Both the position numbers and the translations under genes were made by a program. Shown one piece after another: positions 6,204 to 7,734 of a stretch of DNA of 7,734 bases (position 1 is its first letter; each line of letters begins with the position of its first letter). The stretch comes from Claveliimonas ammoniilytica (lineage in GTDB: Bacteria; Bacillota; Clostridia; Lachnospirales; Lachnospiraceae): assembly GCF_025567415.1 (NCBI RefSeq), contig NZ_JAOQJV010000030.1, positions 1 to 7,734 of the forward strand, given 5' to 3'. Below the pieces are notes generated by a model. That model saw only the letters and a list, made by a program, of their open reading frames with translations, was not told where the DNA came from and did not search any database.

Positions 6204-7064
6204 ATGTTAGCGACATTAAAAGAAGTACTGCAGGCAGCAGAAGACAAGAAGATTGCGATTGGCGCATTTGATACACCGAACCTTGAAAGCCTTTGCGCAG
6301 CAATCGCGGCAGCAGAGGAAGTAGAACTTCCTACTATTATAATGCATGCACAGTGCCACGAGAGCCTGTGTCCGCTTGATGTGATCGGACCTATCATGGT
6401 AGAGCATGCTAAGAAAGCAAAAGTTCCGGTATGTGTAATGCTGGATCACGGCGAGGATCTGGATTATCTGAAGAGATCTCTGGAAATGGGATTCACAGCA
6501 GTCATGTATGATGGATCGACAACTCCATACGAGGAAAATGTTAAGACTACCTGCGAAGCTGTAAAACTTGCAGCATCTTACGGCGCAGATGTAGAGGCTG
6601 AGATCGGAAGCATGGGTAAACGTGAATTCGGTGCAGGTACACCAGGTGAAGAAGATGACGCTAAGATCTACACAGATCCTGATATGGCAAAAGACTTTGT
6701 GGCAAAAACAGGCATCGCAGCATTGGCTTGTTCATTCGGAACTACACACGGTATCTATCTGACCGAGCCAAAGCTGAATTTTGATATCGTAAAAGATGTA
6801 CGTGCAAAGGCAGACAGCATCCCGGTAGTCATGCACGGTGGCTCAGGGGTAAGTGAAGAAGATTACCATCAGGCAATTGCAGCAGGTGTGCGCAAGATCA
6901 ACTACTTTACTTATATGGACAAGGCAGCAGGTAATGCAGCAGCAGAATATATTGCATCGGTAGAAGATGGTCAGCCATACTTCTATTCCGCACTGCGTCT
7001 GAAAGCAATGGATGCAATGAAAGAAGACATTAAGAGGGCAATGTTGGTATTTGCCGGTAAATAA
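6204..7064 (+). CDS. Class II (metal-dependent) ketose-phosphate aldolase family protein, copy B
   Basis: This 286-aa paralogue is about 70% identical to the aldolase at 4087. The catalytic core is intact: D81-H82, E131/E133, H182, H211-G215 and N233/T236 with the same KINYFTYM segment. Three positions near the presumed active site differ from copy A: D23 replaces N23 (GAFD for GAFN), A49 replaces C49 (PTIIMHAQCHES), and M79 replaces H79 before DHG. Asn in AFN is strongly conserved in characterised class II aldolases and linked to substrate binding, so this copy probably has shifted specificity. The C-terminal ~25 residues are the most diverged part. AAGGAGG (6188-6194) overlaps the stop codon of the dehydrogenase and lies 9 bases before the ATG, which favours translational coupling. 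The gene ends at the hairpin at 7085-7116. Whether it uses fructose, tagatose or another ketose phosphate cannot be told. Confidence 0.92.
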   Translation: MLATLKEVLQAAEDKKIAIGAFDTPNLESLCAAIAAAEEVELPTIIMHAQCHESLCPLDVIGPIMVEHAKKAKVPVCVMLDHGEDLDYLKRSLEMGFTAVMYDGSTTPYEENVKTTCEAVKLAASYGADVEAEIGSMGKREFGAGTPGEEDDAKIYTDPDMAKDFVAKTGIAALACSFGTTHGIYLTEPKLNFDIVKDVRAKADSIPVVMHGGSGVSEEDYHQAIAAGVRKINYFTYMDKAAGNAAAEYIASVEDGQPYFYSALRLKAMDAMKEDIKRAMLVFAGK

Positions 7065-7086
7065 ATGTATAATCTATAGAAAAACT

Positions 7087-7116
7087 GAGCGGATCATCGA
7101 AAGGTGATCCGCTCTT
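7087..7116 (+). terminator. Terminator hairpin closing unit B
   Basis: GAGCGGATCA (7087-7096) pairs with TGATCCGCTC (7105-7114). T7097-G7104 and C7098-G7103 can extend the stem to 12 bp closed by a GAAA tetraloop. It starts 22 bases after the stop codon. The downstream run is only TT followed by CATGTATAT, so the U-tract is poor, but stem strength and position make it the likely 3' end of the operon before the rRNA promoters. Confidence 0.7.
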
Positions 7117-7212
7117 CATGTATATAGAAGTTGTAGATGTGCATAAGAATTGTATTATTGCAGCGGCGGAATTGACTGAATTGTCTAAATTAAATAAATA
7201 TTAAAAACAATA

Positions 7213-7242
7213 TTGACAATTCCACTTCCGCTGTGCTATATT
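7213..7242 (+). promoter_or_regulatory. rRNA promoter P1
   Basis: TTGACA (7213-7218) and TATATT (7237-7242) are separated by 18 bases, with an extended TG at 7234-7235. An AT-rich stretch (7183-7212) precedes it and could act as an UP element. AAGCTGTCGC follows four bases after the -10. It is the most distal of three rRNA promoters, about 420 bases before 16S. Bases 7117-7212, between the preceding terminator and this promoter, hold nothing else I can support. Confidence 0.8.
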
Positions 7243-7322
7243 ATACAAGCTGTCGCGTGAGACAGGGCTGAGAAGCACCGCTGTCCATGAGGCACAACCG
7301 AAAATCTGGAATATATGAAATG

Positions 7323-7361
7323 AAAAAAGTTGTTGACAAATGTCGATAAACATGATATTCT
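7323..7361 (+). promoter_or_regulatory. rRNA promoter P2
   Basis: TTGACA (7333-7338), a 17-base spacer and TATTCT (7356-7361) form a strong promoter. The six-A run and GTTG directly upstream (7323-7332) are part of a 17-base sequence repeated exactly at 7408-7424 in P3. AAGCTGTTTC follows four bases after the -10. Confidence 0.88.
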
Positions 7362-7407
7362 AGATAAGCTGTTTCGAGCGAGTACGCACCGCTGAAACAA
7401 CAAAAAT

Positions 7408-7446
7408 AAAAAAGTTGTTGACAAGCGACGAAAGATGTGATAATCT
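7408..7446 (+). promoter_or_regulatory. rRNA promoter P3
   Basis: TTGACA (7418-7423), a 17-base spacer and TAATCT (7441-7446) lie 85 bases downstream of P2 and share its A-run upstream element (7408-7424 repeats 7323-7339). AAGCTGTCGC again follows four bases after the -10, and the transcript start would form a short TGTCG/CGACA hairpin at 7454-7467. About 215 bases separate it from 16S. Confidence 0.88.
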
Positions 7447-7662
7447 ATTAAAGCTGTCGCAAACGACAACACAAAGAACTTTGATAACTGAACAATAGAC
7501 AACAACCCTGAAGATTCTTTAAGAGAAAATTCAGAACGGACTGACAACTTGAAAGTTGAAGTCAACCTATATAACAGTAATAACGGGATAGGAAAGCTAG
7601 TGGTTTTCCTGAACGGAATTAAACTTGATTTTAACTCACGCTGAGGTGTGAGGGAAAATATT
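7447..7662 (+). other. 16S precursor leader RNA region
   Basis: The stretch between promoter P3 and the 16S 5' end has no coding potential I would defend. It holds two boxA-like sequences, a hairpin at 7542-7564 (TGAC and AACTT pairing with AAGTT and GTCA), another at 7590-7610 (AGGAAA with TTTCCT), and a terminator-shaped hairpin at 7628-7659. One strand of the RNase III processing stem for pre-16S should lie here, but its partner is beyond the window, so the cleavage site cannot be placed. Confidence 0.75.
7475..7524 (+). promoter_or_regulatory. boxA-like antitermination sequences in the rRNA leader
   Basis: Two candidates match the TNCTCTTTNAAAA-like boxA that recruits NusB/S10 to keep polymerase from stopping in rRNA operons: AAGAACTTTGATAACTGAAC at 7474-7493 and GATTCTTTAAGA at 7513-7524. 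Both are imperfect; the second has the better TTCTTTAA core. The assignment rests on position in the leader and partial consensus only. Confidence 0.45.

Positions 7663-7666
<4 letters not shown>
7628..7666 (+). other. Terminator-shaped hairpin abutting the 16S 5' end
   Basis: CTCAC (7635-7639) pairs with GTGAG (7648-7652), and ATTTT (7628-7632) pairs with AAAAT (7655-7659) across an AA/GG internal loop. A T-run follows at 7661-7666, directly into the first bases of 16S. As this must be read through in every rRNA transcript, a leader-folding or processing role is more likely than termination. Confidence 0.5.

Positions 7667-7734
<68 letters not shown>

Noticed and set aside
4087..7064. Naming the pairs gatY/gatD, fbaA or tdh
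   Set aside because: The families match, but the phosphate-loop Ser is absent in the aldolases and the zinc-site relay is altered in the dehydrogenases, and no PTS or kinase is nearby to support a specific pathway.
7172..7200. A fourth rRNA promoter, TTGACT-N17-TAAATA, upstream of P1
   Set aside because: The -10 matches at only three positions and it lacks the AAGCTGT that follows P1 to P3; it is more likely AT-rich upstream sequence.
7236..7565. 109-codon open frame on the - strand across the rRNA promoter region
   Set aside because: It covers three clear + strand rRNA promoters and the pre-rRNA leader, and its protein has no recognisable features.

Overview
The window looks like chromosomal DNA of a gut Lachnospiraceae member (Clostridium cluster XIVa). 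The main evidence is the last ~72 bases, which are the 5' end of a 16S rRNA gene with the exact 27F primer site and a Lachnospiraceae-like GGATGAACGCTGGCGGCGTGC start. Moderate GC, strong AGGAGG-type ribosome binding sites and TTGACA promoters with A-rich upstream tracts also fit Firmicutes. Every supported gene is on the + strand.

Layout. (1) 1-1272: a hypothetical protein that resembles the C-terminal part of a secreted beta-propeller-like lipoprotein but has no signal peptide, closed by a strong intrinsic terminator. (2) 1361-2704: a complete MATE-family multidrug/sodium antiporter. (3) 2730-7116: the core of the window, two tandem copies of a two-gene unit, each a zinc-dependent medium-chain dehydrogenase followed by a class II (metal-dependent) aldolase. 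By ungapped hand alignment the dehydrogenases are about 75% identical and the aldolases about 70% identical. Each unit has its own promoter with the same extended -10 (TGTGCTATAGT). The same ~31-bp block lies about 50 bases upstream of it and is centred on ATTGCGC; in the second copy this block is a near-perfect palindrome. (4) 7117-7734: a 16S rRNA promoter and leader region with three TTGACA promoters, each followed at the same distance by AAGCTGT, then a long structured leader and the start of 16S.

How it may work. A zinc dehydrogenase paired with a class II aldolase matches a known catabolic logic: a sugar alcohol or sugar acid phosphate is oxidised to a ketose phosphate, which the aldolase splits (galactitol GatD/GatY; the E. 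coli ydj cluster). No kinase, PTS or sugar transporter is in the window, so the pathway would need partners encoded elsewhere. Both aldolases keep the metal and catalytic residues but have lost the phosphate-loop Ser of typical fructose-bisphosphate aldolases, so ordinary fructose 1,6-bisphosphate is not a safe substrate call. The two copies differ at several likely active-site positions, consistent with two related substrates.

The copies also differ in architecture. In copy B the two genes are 14 bases apart and likely translationally coupled. In copy A they are separated by 153 bases holding three successive strong hairpins, which looks like an inserted intergenic repeat element.
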